From NCBI GenBank assembly GCA_000827265.1, contig KN834764.1, positions 511,631 to 575,630 of the forward strand: DNA of 64,000 nucleotides. Direction: 5' to 3'. The translations under genes and the position numbers were made by a program. Origin of the DNA: Collybiopsis luxurians FD-317 M1 (Eukaryota; Basidiomycota; Agaricomycetes; Agaricales; Omphalotaceae). Each line of letters begins with the position of its first letter. Within the stretch, counting starts at the first letter, position 1. Shown piece after piece: positions 26,147-35,593 of the stretch. The notes beneath the pieces were generated by a model that was not told the DNA's origin, did not search any database, and saw only the letters and a list, made by a program, of their open reading frames with translations.

Positions 26147-26237
26147 TGATGAGAGTGGGATTTGAACCCACGCCACGAATGACTAGAGATAAGTAGGTAC
26201 CTAAATCTAGCGCCTTAGACCACTCGGCCATCTCACC
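26147..26237 (-). tRNA. tRNA-Leu(UAG) with a short intron
   Basis: On the minus strand the 5' acceptor arm GGTGAGA pairs with TCTCATC, with one G-T wobble, followed by discriminator A. The D arm is GGCCGAGTGGTCTAAGGC and the T arm is GTGGGTTCAAATCCCAC. The long variable arm between them marks a class II tRNA. The anticodon stem CTAGA/TCTAG encloses TTTAGG and an insertion of about 11 bases beginning TACC, the canonical place for a tRNA intron (after position 37). The anticodon reads TAG, so it decodes CUA leucine codons. CCA is not encoded, as expected in a eukaryote. Other class II tRNAs (Ser) are excluded by the anticodon. Confidence 0.95.
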
Positions 26238-26478
26238 ATTGATAACCGGTTGACTGCAAGACAGAGAAGTTAAAGCATCCTATAGCTATAACCGCATTAG
26301 AAATTCAAAAATATCTGTACACCAGTAGCGTATAGAAAATAAAATTATCTATAATTTCACACTCATACCACAATACATATAAGTATGTATTCCCCAACTA
26401 ATATAAAAAAACGTCCCCAGCCCCTCCTAGCTTCCATCATACAACCCCCCTCTCCCCCTCCTCCCAACCCCACACCCC

Positions 26479-28251
26479 TTAAATCGTCCACTCATGAATA
26501 GGAAGCCGATCCAATCTCTGAATCCCATCATACATCTCCTGCTCCTGCGGCCCAGACTGAATAATATGCCTAATCAAATGGACCTGCGTCTCATGCAAAA
26601 GCGAAATCCGACTAAACACCCTCTTGATAGGCTCAATCGAGAGTTCCACATTGGGCACATACGGCACAGCGAGGTAGACCCTAATGGATTTCAATCGGGC
26701 GACAGGTAGCGGAACGTCGTTCCTGGCAGCCTCGTACCAGCGCGAGGCGACAAAGTGTCTTAGAGCAACGGCTTGCACCATGGCGTTGATGGTGAACGTG
26801 ACATCTTTGAGTTTCGGGAGTTCGAGGATCGGAGGAGGGGGTGACGAAAGAGTCAAACTCGGAGATGGAGGTGGGTCGGGGAATTTGAACGTAAGCATTT
26901 GGAGCAGCTCGGTGCTCATGGATGTCCTCCATTGGTCGATTTCTAAAACTTCGAGAGTGTCGCGTAGACCTGGGAGCTGGAGATAAGTAATCAGCTCGGT
27001 TTCTGAAAAAGACAGGTCGCGCAAGGAGAGAGCCTCCAGATTACATCTGGACCGGATTAACAAGCCCGTGAATAAATCATCGGGCCAATCGTCGGTCATT
27101 TCGCCAGCACCCTCTAGCGTGAGCTGCTTCAGTGAAGGTAGCGTAAGCCATCGGAGAAGGACGGGTAACTGCTCCTCTCGGATATAGATTATAGTCAAGG
27201 TCCGCAAATGCTCCAGAGCAATCCCTTCTTCCAATTGGTGAGTAAAAGGATCCTCGACTTTCGTGTCCAAGCTCACATCGCAAGTTTGCAAGCATGGACA
27301 GCTCATGAAAACGGTAAAAAGATCGTCAATCTGAATGCCACTCTGGGCTTCAAAGGTCTGCAGGTGGACCCATGAAATGGGAGCGGCGTCCGGGACTCGA
27401 AGACTGGGTACGAGCGCGTTGAAAATAATGTGACGAATGTTTGGCGAAGCTCGTAAAAGCTCCGTCGTCCAATTGGCAGCATCAGAGGCGTGGTCCTGGT
27501 GGTGCCAGTCACTAAAGCACGCTTCGATCAAATTGGGTGCACCAGAAGAGGGGATGGCGGGGAATGAGGTGGCAGGGAGTTCAGCACAGTAAGCATAGGC
27601 GCAAAAGTCGAAATACCGCCAGCGAGATATCTGAGTCATAAGGTCATCCAGCGTACCAGCTACTGCTTCGACGATTTTCTTTTTATGGGTTTGCTCGCGG
27701 TTACCGAAGGCTGAGATGCTTAAGGTGAGGTACAAGGGAGACTGACGTGAAAGTTCAAGGGCACGTTGGACAATACCAGCGTATTTTGTCTGCGCGACGG
27801 GAGTATAGTGAGGGAGAGAAATACAGGACCAAAGAGATGGCATGGACTTTGCGATATCCCGCCAACGTCTGCAGACCTGAGAAAGGCGGCAAGGATAATC
27901 AGAAGGCTTGGGATACAGCACGCAGCGATCATCCCGCTCATCGATCGTTGGTCGGGGGTTCGTACAAAGGACGAAGATTTCCGACAGAATCTCTGCCGGA
28001 AGTTTACGGACACCGCAAAGGAGCGACTTGTACCGTAGTTTTTGCTGCTGGTATTGCTTGATCCGCATCTGAAGCCTTGCGAGATACTGGTTAATCATTT
28101 CAATGGAGCCATTTATCAGTTTGATATCGAGCGAGGAAGGGGGCTCGTTGGAACTGAGGAGAAAGTTCAATCGCGCCGTGTCGTCTTCGCCTAGTGAAAT
28201 GGCATTTTGGGCCATTTCTCGTATCTTTACCGGATATTCTGCGACAATCAT
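26479..28251 (-). CDS. F-box / LRR-like protein, single exon
   Basis: A 590-residue uninterrupted frame. An N-terminal helical, probably coiled-coil region (SIEMINQYLARLQMRIKQYQ, residues about 48-70) is followed by an F-box-like segment (VRKLPAEILSEIFVLC, then CRLSQVCRRWRDIAKSMPSL). Weak leucine-rich repeats follow, such as HLRTLTIIYI, LPSLKQLTLEG and NLEALSLRDLS. The expected role is substrate recognition in an SCF ubiquitin ligase. Coiled coil plus F-box plus degenerate LRR is the common Agaricomycete F-box architecture and also fits the tandem array just downstream on the other strand. This protein is clearly not one of those close copies. The target is unknown. Confidence 0.85.
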   Translation of the reverse strand: MIVAEYPVKIREMAQNAISLGEDDTARLNFLLSSNEPPSSLDIKLINGSIEMINQYLARLQMRIKQYQQQKLRYKSLLCGVRKLPAEILSEIFVLCTNPRPTIDERDDRCVLYPKPSDYPCRLSQVCRRWRDIAKSMPSLWSCISLPHYTPVAQTKYAGIVQRALELSRQSPLYLTLSISAFGNREQTHKKKIVEAVAGTLDDLMTQISRWRYFDFCAYAYCAELPATSFPAIPSSGAPNLIEACFSDWHHQDHASDAANWTTELLRASPNIRHIIFNALVPSLRVPDAAPISWVHLQTFEAQSGIQIDDLFTVFMSCPCLQTCDVSLDTKVEDPFTHQLEEGIALEHLRTLTIIYIREEQLPVLLRWLTLPSLKQLTLEGAGEMTDDWPDDLFTGLLIRSRCNLEALSLRDLSFSETELITYLQLPGLRDTLEVLEIDQWRTSMSTELLQMLTFKFPDPPPSPSLTLSSPPPPILELPKLKDVTFTINAMVQAVALRHFVASRWYEAARNDVPLPVARLKSIRVYLAVPYVPNVELSIEPIKRVFSRISLLHETQVHLIRHIIQSGPQEQEMYDGIQRLDRLPIHEWTI

Positions 28252-28429
28252 TGATAATTGAGCAGATTAGATAGATCTGGGGCATACCGAAGTCCAGATA
28301 AGATGTTGTCGGAGGAGCTTCAAATGGTGGTTAAATCGCAAGTTTAGCGCAATTTAACGCCCAATAGCGCTTCTGTAGGCGCTGATGCCGTGACTGTTTC
28401 CTTTCAAATTCCTACACCCATCATCACAT

Positions 28430-30090
28430 ATGCAGCTTTGCTCTCGATGCGGAGAAAATGTTCCTGAATCTCGAATCAGGGTTGATTTTCCCTCTCTACA
28501 CGCCCGACTTCGCTCAGAATTCGGTCCTGCTTCAGGCCAACCGGAAGAAATTAACCCAATCCTCGAAAGCTTGCAGCAGGACCTGGAAGATCTGGAAACA
28601 GCTGGTTTCGGTCTTCAGACGCATCGGAGCTGTATAATAGAACTTGCGGCTCAAACTAAGTCGTTGCTTTCACCCATCCGGAAGATCCCAGATGAGATTT
28701 TGCAAGATATCTTCGATTATTGCTGTGATACGAACTCCTTCGTGGTGTCCGCACCATCTGAAACGGCTACCTGCGATATCAGGAATAAGCCTACAATGGT
28801 GCTTAGCAGTACTTGCTCTCGCTGGTATCGGAATGCCTTATCTATGCCTACTCTCTGGTCTAGAATCACTTTGGATTGGAACTGGGTTCTCAGCGATTTT
28901 GTTGTGGGTTCGGACGCATATTATAAACGTTCTTTCGCCTTGGCCACCTTTCTCAATCGCTCCTTGCAGCAGCCACTGGCTGTGAACATCATAATTAAGG
29001 GTGCATCGCCGCGTCTCGGGAATGGCACGATGCATCCAATTCCGGCCCAGCTGGTTGAGCAGAAGCATCGCTGGAAAAGCTTGACCTTTGAGTCACCAGT
29101 CATTCTCATCCACGATTTATTCGAGGAATATATCATGCCGGAGCTCCCTCTTCTAGATGACCTGGAACTTTTGGATCCCGACGATGATCTCGAGTTGTTT
29201 GAGGATAGAGCATTGAGATTGAAGGCATTGAGAATGCCGTATTCATTTCCTTTTCAAGGAAAAGAGCGGTTCACGTACCCTCATCTTCTTCATTTGGAAT
29301 TGGAACTCGATCTGGATGAAGATAATCCCGATCTGTTTCAAGTCACGCCTAACCTTGTCTCGTTATCAATTGGACTCCTGGAGAGTGTCATGGCAATGAA
29401 CTCGTTGAGGCCATGCCGCCGCGTTCAGCGTTTTTTCCGTTGAAGACATTGACTGTGCGCCACGGCAACCTGATACCGCTATTTTCGGCATTTTCACTGT
29501 ACACCTTCCCTTCACTGAACACCCTTCATCTTAAGCCGGACAAGGATATCAAACTGAAGCCAAATATTTGGTTCAATTTTGATCCATTTATGGCGTTTTT
29601 GGAACGGTCATCTTGCCTGCTTACGACTCTATTCATCGAAGGCCTCTCGCTCTCTGATATTCAACTCGTTCGCCTTCTGCGTCACGTCCCAACTCTCCGC
29701 GATCTCACCATCATTGACACCGATATCGCAGGCTCTTTCAGCCCCATATCGAAGCAGTTCATTGAAAGCCTTCACACCTCCCGAACCAGTGACCTCCGCT
29801 TGGAAGCGGAGCCTCTTATTCCACGGCTGCATTCTTTAACGCTGGATACTGGTGCCACCGCCTTTCGCGACAAAGTAGTCATCGATATGGTGCGTTCCCG
29901 ATGGATACCCTCTGTCATTTCCTCCGCAAATGGTATATCCAGCTCTATAAAGGAAGGCCTACCTCCGGTCGACTGTCTCCGAGAGTTCACCATGAAATTC
30001 CGCAATAGATCTAATCCCGGGGACGTCTACGAGCCACTGGACCTTACTGAGAAGAATGGAATGAGATTGGTGATCACCTGGAAAAAGTAG
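28430..30090 (+). pseudogene. F-box array copy A, frameshifted
   Basis: First member of a tandem F-box family. The frame opens at ATG 28430 with a CSRCGENV (CxxC) start, then a coiled-coil-like region and the F-box-like core IRKIPDEILQDIFDYCCD with CSRWYRNALSMPTLWSRI. It stops at 29443 after 337 residues. The rest of the protein continues in another frame from about 29383 to 30090. Compared with copies B and C, eight extra bases lie between ATTGGA and GAGTGT, at about 29375-29382. They shift the frame and bring in the stop. No plausible intron removes them. The copy may make a truncated protein with an F-box and few LRRs, or nothing. An assembly error cannot be excluded. Confidence 0.8.
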
Positions 30091-30250
30091 GATGTCTATG
30101 TAGTTACTCATGCTGTTTCGATTACATGCACTTGCTATGTAGCTCGCGTGTTCAGGAATTGCTTTGGTACCATTTTTGGCGTGTTTCTGGCCAAACAGAA
30201 CTCAGCGTCTATTGGGCGCCTGACGTCTCCTTCCGCCGTCCATCATCAGA

Positions 30251-31930
30251 ATGCAGGCTTGCTCCCGCTGCCAGAAAAACGTATTGAAACCTCGCGTGGA
30301 ATTAGATTTCACCTCCTTACACGCAATTCTGCGCTCAGAATCTGGTCCTGCTTCGGTTCAACCGGATAAAATTAACCTGATCCTCGAACGACTGCTGCAG
30401 GACTTGGGAGATTTGGGATCGACTCGCCTTGGCATCGATGCGCATCAGACCTGTATATCAGAGTATGCGGCTCAAACTAGATCTCTACTCTCACCTATCC
30501 GGAAGATCCCAGATGAAATTCTGCAGGTTATATTCGATTATTGCTGCGACATGAACCACTTCGTTGTGTCCAGGTCATCTGAAACAGCCATCTGCAATAT
30601 CAGGAATAAGCCTGCACTGGTACTCAGCAGTACCTGCTTCCGTTGGCGTCGTAACGCCGTGCATATGCCTACACTTTGGTCCAGAATAACTTTAGATTGG
30701 GATTGGCGTCCACCTGTGGGCAACGCATATTATGGGAGCAAGGCATATCATGAACGTTCTTTCGCTTTGGTTACTTTTCTCAATCGGTCCTCGCAGCTGC
30801 CACTGGCTGTGAACATTATAATCAGTGGCGCATCTTCCCTGCATTTCACGAACGGCAAGATGCATCCAATTGCGACACAACTAGTTGAGCAGATGCATCG
30901 CTGGAAAAGCTTAACCTTTGATTCGCTACTCATTCGCATTGAAAATTTAATCGGGGAAAGTGTCGTGTCGAAGCTTCCTCTCCTAGATGACTTAGAACTT
31001 TTGGATCCTTCCGACAATTTCAAGATGTTTGAGGATACCGCGCCAAGATTGAAGGCATTGAGAATGCCATATTCATTTCCTTTTCGTGGAAATGAACCTT
31101 TCACGTTTCCTCATCTTCATCATTTGGAACTGGACCTGGATCAAGGTTTTCTCAATCTCTTCCATCATACGCCTAATCTCTTTCCTAATCTCTTGCCTAA
31201 TCTTGTCTCTCTGGAAATTGGAGAGTGTGTTGAGAGTGAACCCGCTCGCGACATACCATCCTCAGTGTTTTCTTCGTTGAAGACATTGCTTGTGCGCCAC
31301 GGTAATATATGGTCGCCCGCATCTTCGGCATTCCCACTCTTCACCTTCCCTTCACTGAATGCCCTTCATCTTAAACCGGACGAGAATTTCCAACCGCAGC
31401 CAAATCTTTGGGTCAATATCGATCTATTTATGGCGTTCTTGGAACGGTCATCTTGCCCTCTTACGACTTTATTCATTGATAGCATCTCGCTCTCCGATCT
31501 TATCCTCGTTCGCCTTCTGCGTCACGTCCCAACTCTCCGCGATCTCACCATCATTGGCACCAATATTGCAGACACTTTAAGCCCTATAACGGAGCAGTTT
31601 ATTGAGAGTCTCCACGCCTCCCGAACAAGCTCACTCCGCTTGGAAGTGGAGCCTCTTGTTCCACGGCTGCATTCTTTAACGCTGGATACTGGTGCTATCA
31701 CGTTTTGCGACAATGTAGTTATCGATATGGTGCATTCCCGATGGATTCCCTCCGTCATTTTCTCTGCAAGTAATGTATCCAGCTCTACGGATACAGGTCT
31801 ACCTCTGGTCGACTGTCTCCGAGAGTTCACCATGAAATTTCGCAATAGAAGGAATCCAGGAGACGTCTACGAACCGTTGGACCTTATTGAGAAGAATGGA
31901 ATGAGATTGGTAATTACCTGGGAGAAGTAG
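30251..31930 (+). CDS. F-box array copy B, intact
   Basis: A 559-residue intact single-exon member of the tandem family. Order: CSRCQKNV start (CxxC, residues about 4-7), a Leu/Gln-rich coiled-coil-like region (IINLILERLLQDLGDLGS-type, residues about 35-60), F-box-like core IRKIPDEILQVIFDYCCD at about 80-97 with CFRWRRNAVHMPTLWSRI, then degenerate LRRs to the C-terminal DCLREFTMKFRNRRNPGDVY. Predicted as an SCF ubiquitin-ligase substrate receptor. The putative upstream region shares the segment CTCAGCGTCTAT plus GGCGCCTGA with copy C. The sequence just after the stop (GTAGTTACTCAT) is shared with copies A and C, so coding and flanking DNA were duplicated together. Confidence 0.85.
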   Translation: MQACSRCQKNVLKPRVELDFTSLHAILRSESGPASVQPDKINLILERLLQDLGDLGSTRLGIDAHQTCISEYAAQTRSLLSPIRKIPDEILQVIFDYCCDMNHFVVSRSSETAICNIRNKPALVLSSTCFRWRRNAVHMPTLWSRITLDWDWRPPVGNAYYGSKAYHERSFALVTFLNRSSQLPLAVNIIISGASSLHFTNGKMHPIATQLVEQMHRWKSLTFDSLLIRIENLIGESVVSKLPLLDDLELLDPSDNFKMFEDTAPRLKALRMPYSFPFRGNEPFTFPHLHHLELDLDQGFLNLFHHTPNLFPNLLPNLVSLEIGECVESEPARDIPSSVFSSLKTLLVRHGNIWSPASSAFPLFTFPSLNALHLKPDENFQPQPNLWVNIDLFMAFLERSSCPLTTLFIDSISLSDLILVRLLRHVPTLRDLTIIGTNIADTLSPITEQFIESLHASRTSSLRLEVEPLVPRLHSLTLDTGAITFCDNVVIDMVHSRWIPSVIFSASNVSSSTDTGLPLVDCLREFTMKFRNRRNPGDVYEPLDLIEKNGMRLVITWEK

Positions 31931-32078
31931 AATATCCATGTAGTTACTCATATTGCCTCGATTACATGAACCCTCTACGTAGCTTGTGCATTCAGGTTAA
32001 TATCGGAAATGTTTCTGGCCGAACAAAGCTCAGCGTCTATCAGGCGCCTGATGTCTACTTCCTCCGTCCATCACCAGA

Positions 32079-33737
32079 ATGGAGGCTTGCTCTCTCTGCC
32101 AGGAAAACATATTAAAACCTCGCGTGGAATTGGATTTTACCTCCTTACACGAAATACTACGCTCAGAATCTGGTCCTGCTTCAGTTCAACTAGACAAGAT
32201 CAACCTGATCCTCGAAAGACTGCAGCAGGACTTGGAAGATCTGGAGTCGTCCGGCATTGGCATCGATGCGCATGAGAGCTGTATATCAAAGTATACGGCT
32301 GAGACTAGATCTTTACTTTCACCGATCCGGAAGATCCCAGATGAAATTTTGCAGGCTATATTCGAATATTGCTGTGACATGAACCACTTCGTTGTGTCCG
32401 CGCCATCCGAAACAGCTATCTGCAATATCAGGAATAAGCCTGCAATGGTGCTTAGCAGTACCTGCTTCCGTTGGCGTCGTAACGCCTTGCATATGCCTTC
32501 ACTTTGGTCTAGCATAACCTTAGAATGGGATTGGCTCATATATGGATTCAAGAAGGATGACGCAGAAGATGAGAAACGCTCCTTCACCTTGGCCAGTTTT
32601 CTCAGTCACTCTTTACAGTGGCCACTAGCTGTGAATCTTATATTCAAAGGTGCAGCCCCGAATTTCTACCTTGATGGAACTCTCCATCCTATCGCAGCAC
32701 AAGTGGTTGAACAGAGGCATCGTTGGAAAAGCTTGTCCTTTAAATCGGCATTCTCTTTCGTCGAGGAGCTATTCCCTGAAGATCATACTCCTCAGTTCCC
32801 ACTACTAGAAAACTTATCTCTTCTGCATTCCGCTGATGATCTCGATATCTTCCAGGATATCGTACCGAACTTGAAGGCACTGAAGATGCCTTACGCATTT
32901 CCTTTCCGACGCGGGGAGCGGTTTCCGTTTCCTCAGCTTTTGCACTTGGAACCGAGTTCGGACGAAGACGTTCTCGATGTATTGGATCATACGCCTAATC
33001 TTGCATCGTTGGTGATTGGAGAATGTCTGGAGGGTGAACCCGCTCGCGACTCACCATGCCTAACATCTTCCTCACTAAGAACGTTGACCATCTGTCACGG
33101 TAATCGAAAGTTATCGTTGGAAGTTCAGTTCTCTGTATTTCCGCTCTTTAACTTTTCTCTGCTTGATGCTCTCCATCTCCAACCGGCCGAGCATTTCAAT
33201 TTGCAACCAGGTTTCTGGTTCAACTTTGATCTGTGTATGGCATTCTTGCAGCGGTCATCTTGTCCCCTTACAACTCTTTCTATCAAGAGGCTGTCGCTCT
33301 CTGACTCCAATCTTGTTCGTCTTCTGCGGCAGGTCCCAACTCTCCGCAATCTCACCATCACTGACACCGACATTGGATACGCCTTCAATCCCATCACGGA
33401 GCAGCTCATTGAGAGCCTCAACGCCTCTCAGATCAGTTCCCTTCGCACCCAAGCGGAGCCTCTCATTCCTCGACTGCATTCTTTGACGCTAGATTCCGGT
33501 GCTATTGCCTTTCGCGATAGTGTGCTTATTGATATGGTTTGTTCTCGATGGATTCCCTTTGCAGGTGCACCTGCGAGTGGCGTATCTAACTCTACAGAGA
33601 CAGACCTACCATCAGTTGACTGTCTCCGAGAGTTCACTATGAAATTTCGCAATAGACAGAATCCTGGAGACGTATATGGGCCGTTAGAGGTGATTGAGAA
33701 GAGTGGGATGAGATTAGTGGTTATCTGGGAGAAATAG
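32079..33737 (+). CDS. F-box array copy C, intact
   Basis: A 552-residue intact copy, closest to copy B. It has the CSLCQENI start (CxxC kept), coiled-coil-like region, F-box-like core IRKIPDEILQAIFEYCCD with CFRWRRNALHMPSLWSSI, degenerate LRRs and the conserved C-terminal block DCLREFTMKFRNRQNPGDVY. Differences from copy B concentrate in the LRR part (for example residues about 165-260). That is expected if the LRRs face changing targets, but this is inference. Same presumed SCF role. Confidence 0.85.
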   Translation: MEACSLCQENILKPRVELDFTSLHEILRSESGPASVQLDKINLILERLQQDLEDLESSGIGIDAHESCISKYTAETRSLLSPIRKIPDEILQAIFEYCCDMNHFVVSAPSETAICNIRNKPAMVLSSTCFRWRRNALHMPSLWSSITLEWDWLIYGFKKDDAEDEKRSFTLASFLSHSLQWPLAVNLIFKGAAPNFYLDGTLHPIAAQVVEQRHRWKSLSFKSAFSFVEELFPEDHTPQFPLLENLSLLHSADDLDIFQDIVPNLKALKMPYAFPFRRGERFPFPQLLHLEPSSDEDVLDVLDHTPNLASLVIGECLEGEPARDSPCLTSSSLRTLTICHGNRKLSLEVQFSVFPLFNFSLLDALHLQPAEHFNLQPGFWFNFDLCMAFLQRSSCPLTTLSIKRLSLSDSNLVRLLRQVPTLRNLTITDTDIGYAFNPITEQLIESLNASQISSLRTQAEPLIPRLHSLTLDSGAIAFRDSVLIDMVCSRWIPFAGAPASGVSNSTETDLPSVDCLREFTMKFRNRQNPGDVYGPLEVIEKSGMRLVVIWEK

Positions 33738-33855
33738 GACATCTATGTAGTTACTCATGCAAGCTTTAATTGCCTTGAACTATATGAACCCTTTCAAATC
33801 ATATGTCACGGACATGAACAGAATGAGGGGTCTATTGAGCGTCTGTCCGCTTGCT

Positions 33856-34425
33856 ATGCAAGTTTGCTCTCGCTGCAGAGAGAAGGTATCAGAATCTTGC
33901 ATCGAGCTAGATTTCACCTCCCTACACGTTAAGTTGCGCTCAGAATATGGCCCTGCCTCCGTTCGATCCGAAGAAGTTGACGGAATGCTGGAGAACCTCC
34001 ATCAGGATCTGGAATCGGCGAGTTTGAAGAACGAGATTCATCAGAGCTGTATATCGGGATAGGCGGCCCAAATCCAGTCTTTGCTCGCACTTATTCGAAG
34101 GGTTCCAAACGAAATTTTACAGCAAGTCTTTGACGAGTGCTGCGATATGAACTACTTCGTAGTATCCAAACAGTCTCCCACAAGCGTCCGTTCACTCCAC
34201 AGAAAGCCTGCGATGGCTGTCTGCTCACGCTGGCGTACAAGCGGTATTGCTATCCCCAGAATTTGGTCCAGGTTGTCGCTCGAATGGAACTGGGACGCAG
34301 AATAAGATATGGATGACTTTGACAAGCTAGAGCATGAAAATCTGCCCTGTTTTTTCTTCCTGTCGTTTACTTTTGCTAAGTAGTGAATATTTGGAAGCAT
34401 TGTCGGTGCTATTGAAGTCACCACG
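33856..34425 (+). pseudogene. F-box array copy D, truncated relic
   Basis: It begins with the family start at ATG 33856 (QVCSRCREKV) and is most similar to copy E. It has an in-frame TAG at 34060-34062, before AAQIQSLLA. The frame reopens through the F-box region (IRRVPNEILQQVFDECCD, then CSRWRTSGIAIPRIWSRL) and meets a TAA near 34305. Homology to copy E continues briefly (MDDFDKLEHE) and then breaks off near 34425. There the sequence jumps to DNA resembling the upstream region of the other copies (CGTCTATTGAGCGCCTGACG). The LRR half is missing. A non-functional relic, probably cut by recombination. Confidence 0.85.
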
Positions 34426-34468
34426 CCCGGCGTCTATTGAGCGCCTGACGTCTAATTCCCCCCAAACC

Positions 34469-35567
34469 AAGAGGCCGTTAAGATTCAGATCGGGGATACG
34501 AGAAGACTCACGTGGAAGGACCCCCCCCCTTCCAAATACTGTTGCATTTTGAGCACTTCGTAAGGGGTGGGACAGTGGGACAAATCATACGAAATTTATT
34601 TTTCGTAAGCGCCTGTTGGACGCCGGGACATGAAGGAATTTACGAAATTTAACTACTATAAAAGGCTAAGCGCCCACAGGCGCCTGGGAAAATTTTCGTA
34701 AGAGCTTGATTGGACACCGGTGGGACATTTCATCACCTTGCTTGCAAGGTCTATTCCGAACCACTTGACTCTCATTTTGTTCCCGGATCAAAATCTGATC
34801 CCGGCCGTTGCATTACCTCACCTTACCGCAGAAGCGGCAGTCACTGTCAGCCGTCTTACTCGGCAATGCCCTCTACCTCTCAAGCTGTGTCTAGGCATAA
34901 ACTACGCTTGTGAGATGTCCACCATTCCTCGTGTCGTCCATTGTTCCATGTGAACTCTACCTTGCTAATACAAGCAACATCATACATAAATATCAACCAG
35001 TGCCCATCCATCTACTATCGGTATCGATTGCCGGAGTCATCATTCTGCTCGCCATCTATTTCAATTTTTTCTCAGAAGAACACCTTTAAGGAGCCCCATG
35101 TAAGGAGTACAAAACAACATATATCTCTATGCTATTGTCCTTCTAGATAAATCATTCTACAACTAAGTAGTTGTCTGCAGACGGCATCACCGGCAGAGCA
35201 TTGCCGGCAAGTGGCAAATTAAGCAAGCGGCAAGCAAGGTGTTGGCCACGTGAGTGGGCCCCTTCATTTCGTAAGATGCCCTGCGGACACAGGACATACG
35301 AAGTGCTTAAAATGGGACAGTACGGTTGACCACATAATCCGTACATCCGACACATGGCTCAACGTTCCGCTCACTCTTTGTTGGATATTGCGCTGAATGT
35401 GCTGCCAATGTACTCTCAGTAGACTCCCTGTAAAGATCATTGGGGCTTTTAACTTTTGTATCGCTCATTTATGCTCAAGTAGCTGCTCGATTTATTAGCG
35501 CCCAAATCTTGGTCAGCACAGCACGCGAACCCGTTCGTATCCCCGATCTGAATCCTAACGGCCTCTT
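34469..35567. repeat. 33-bp inverted repeat flanking the 34.5-35.5 kb insert
   Basis: The left arm 34469-34501 (starting AAGAGGCCGTTAAGATTCAG) and the right arm 35535-35567 (ending CTAACGGCCTCTT) are reverse complements with one mismatch in 33. They are about 1.03 kb apart. The right arm lies immediately upstream of intact copy E, so the left arm may be an inverted copy of its upstream region. Confidence 0.8.
34547..35312. mobile_element. Putative 766-bp non-autonomous TIR element (MITE-like)
   Basis: The ends TTTTGAGCACTTCGTA (34547-34562) and TACGAAGTGCTTAAAA (35297-35312) are inverted repeats matching at 15 of 16 positions. Inside the left end are two sub-terminal direct repeats, CGTAAGCGCCTGTTGGACG at about 34604 and CGTAAGAGCTTGATTGGAC at about 34698, plus several TACGAAAT words. 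No transposase frame is present. I could not find a clear target-site duplication, so the limits and the transposon nature are tentative. It sits inside the larger inverted repeat, between F-box copies D and E. Confidence 0.45.
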
Positions 35568-35593
35568 GCCCCAAACTTTGACCTTCAGCAAAT

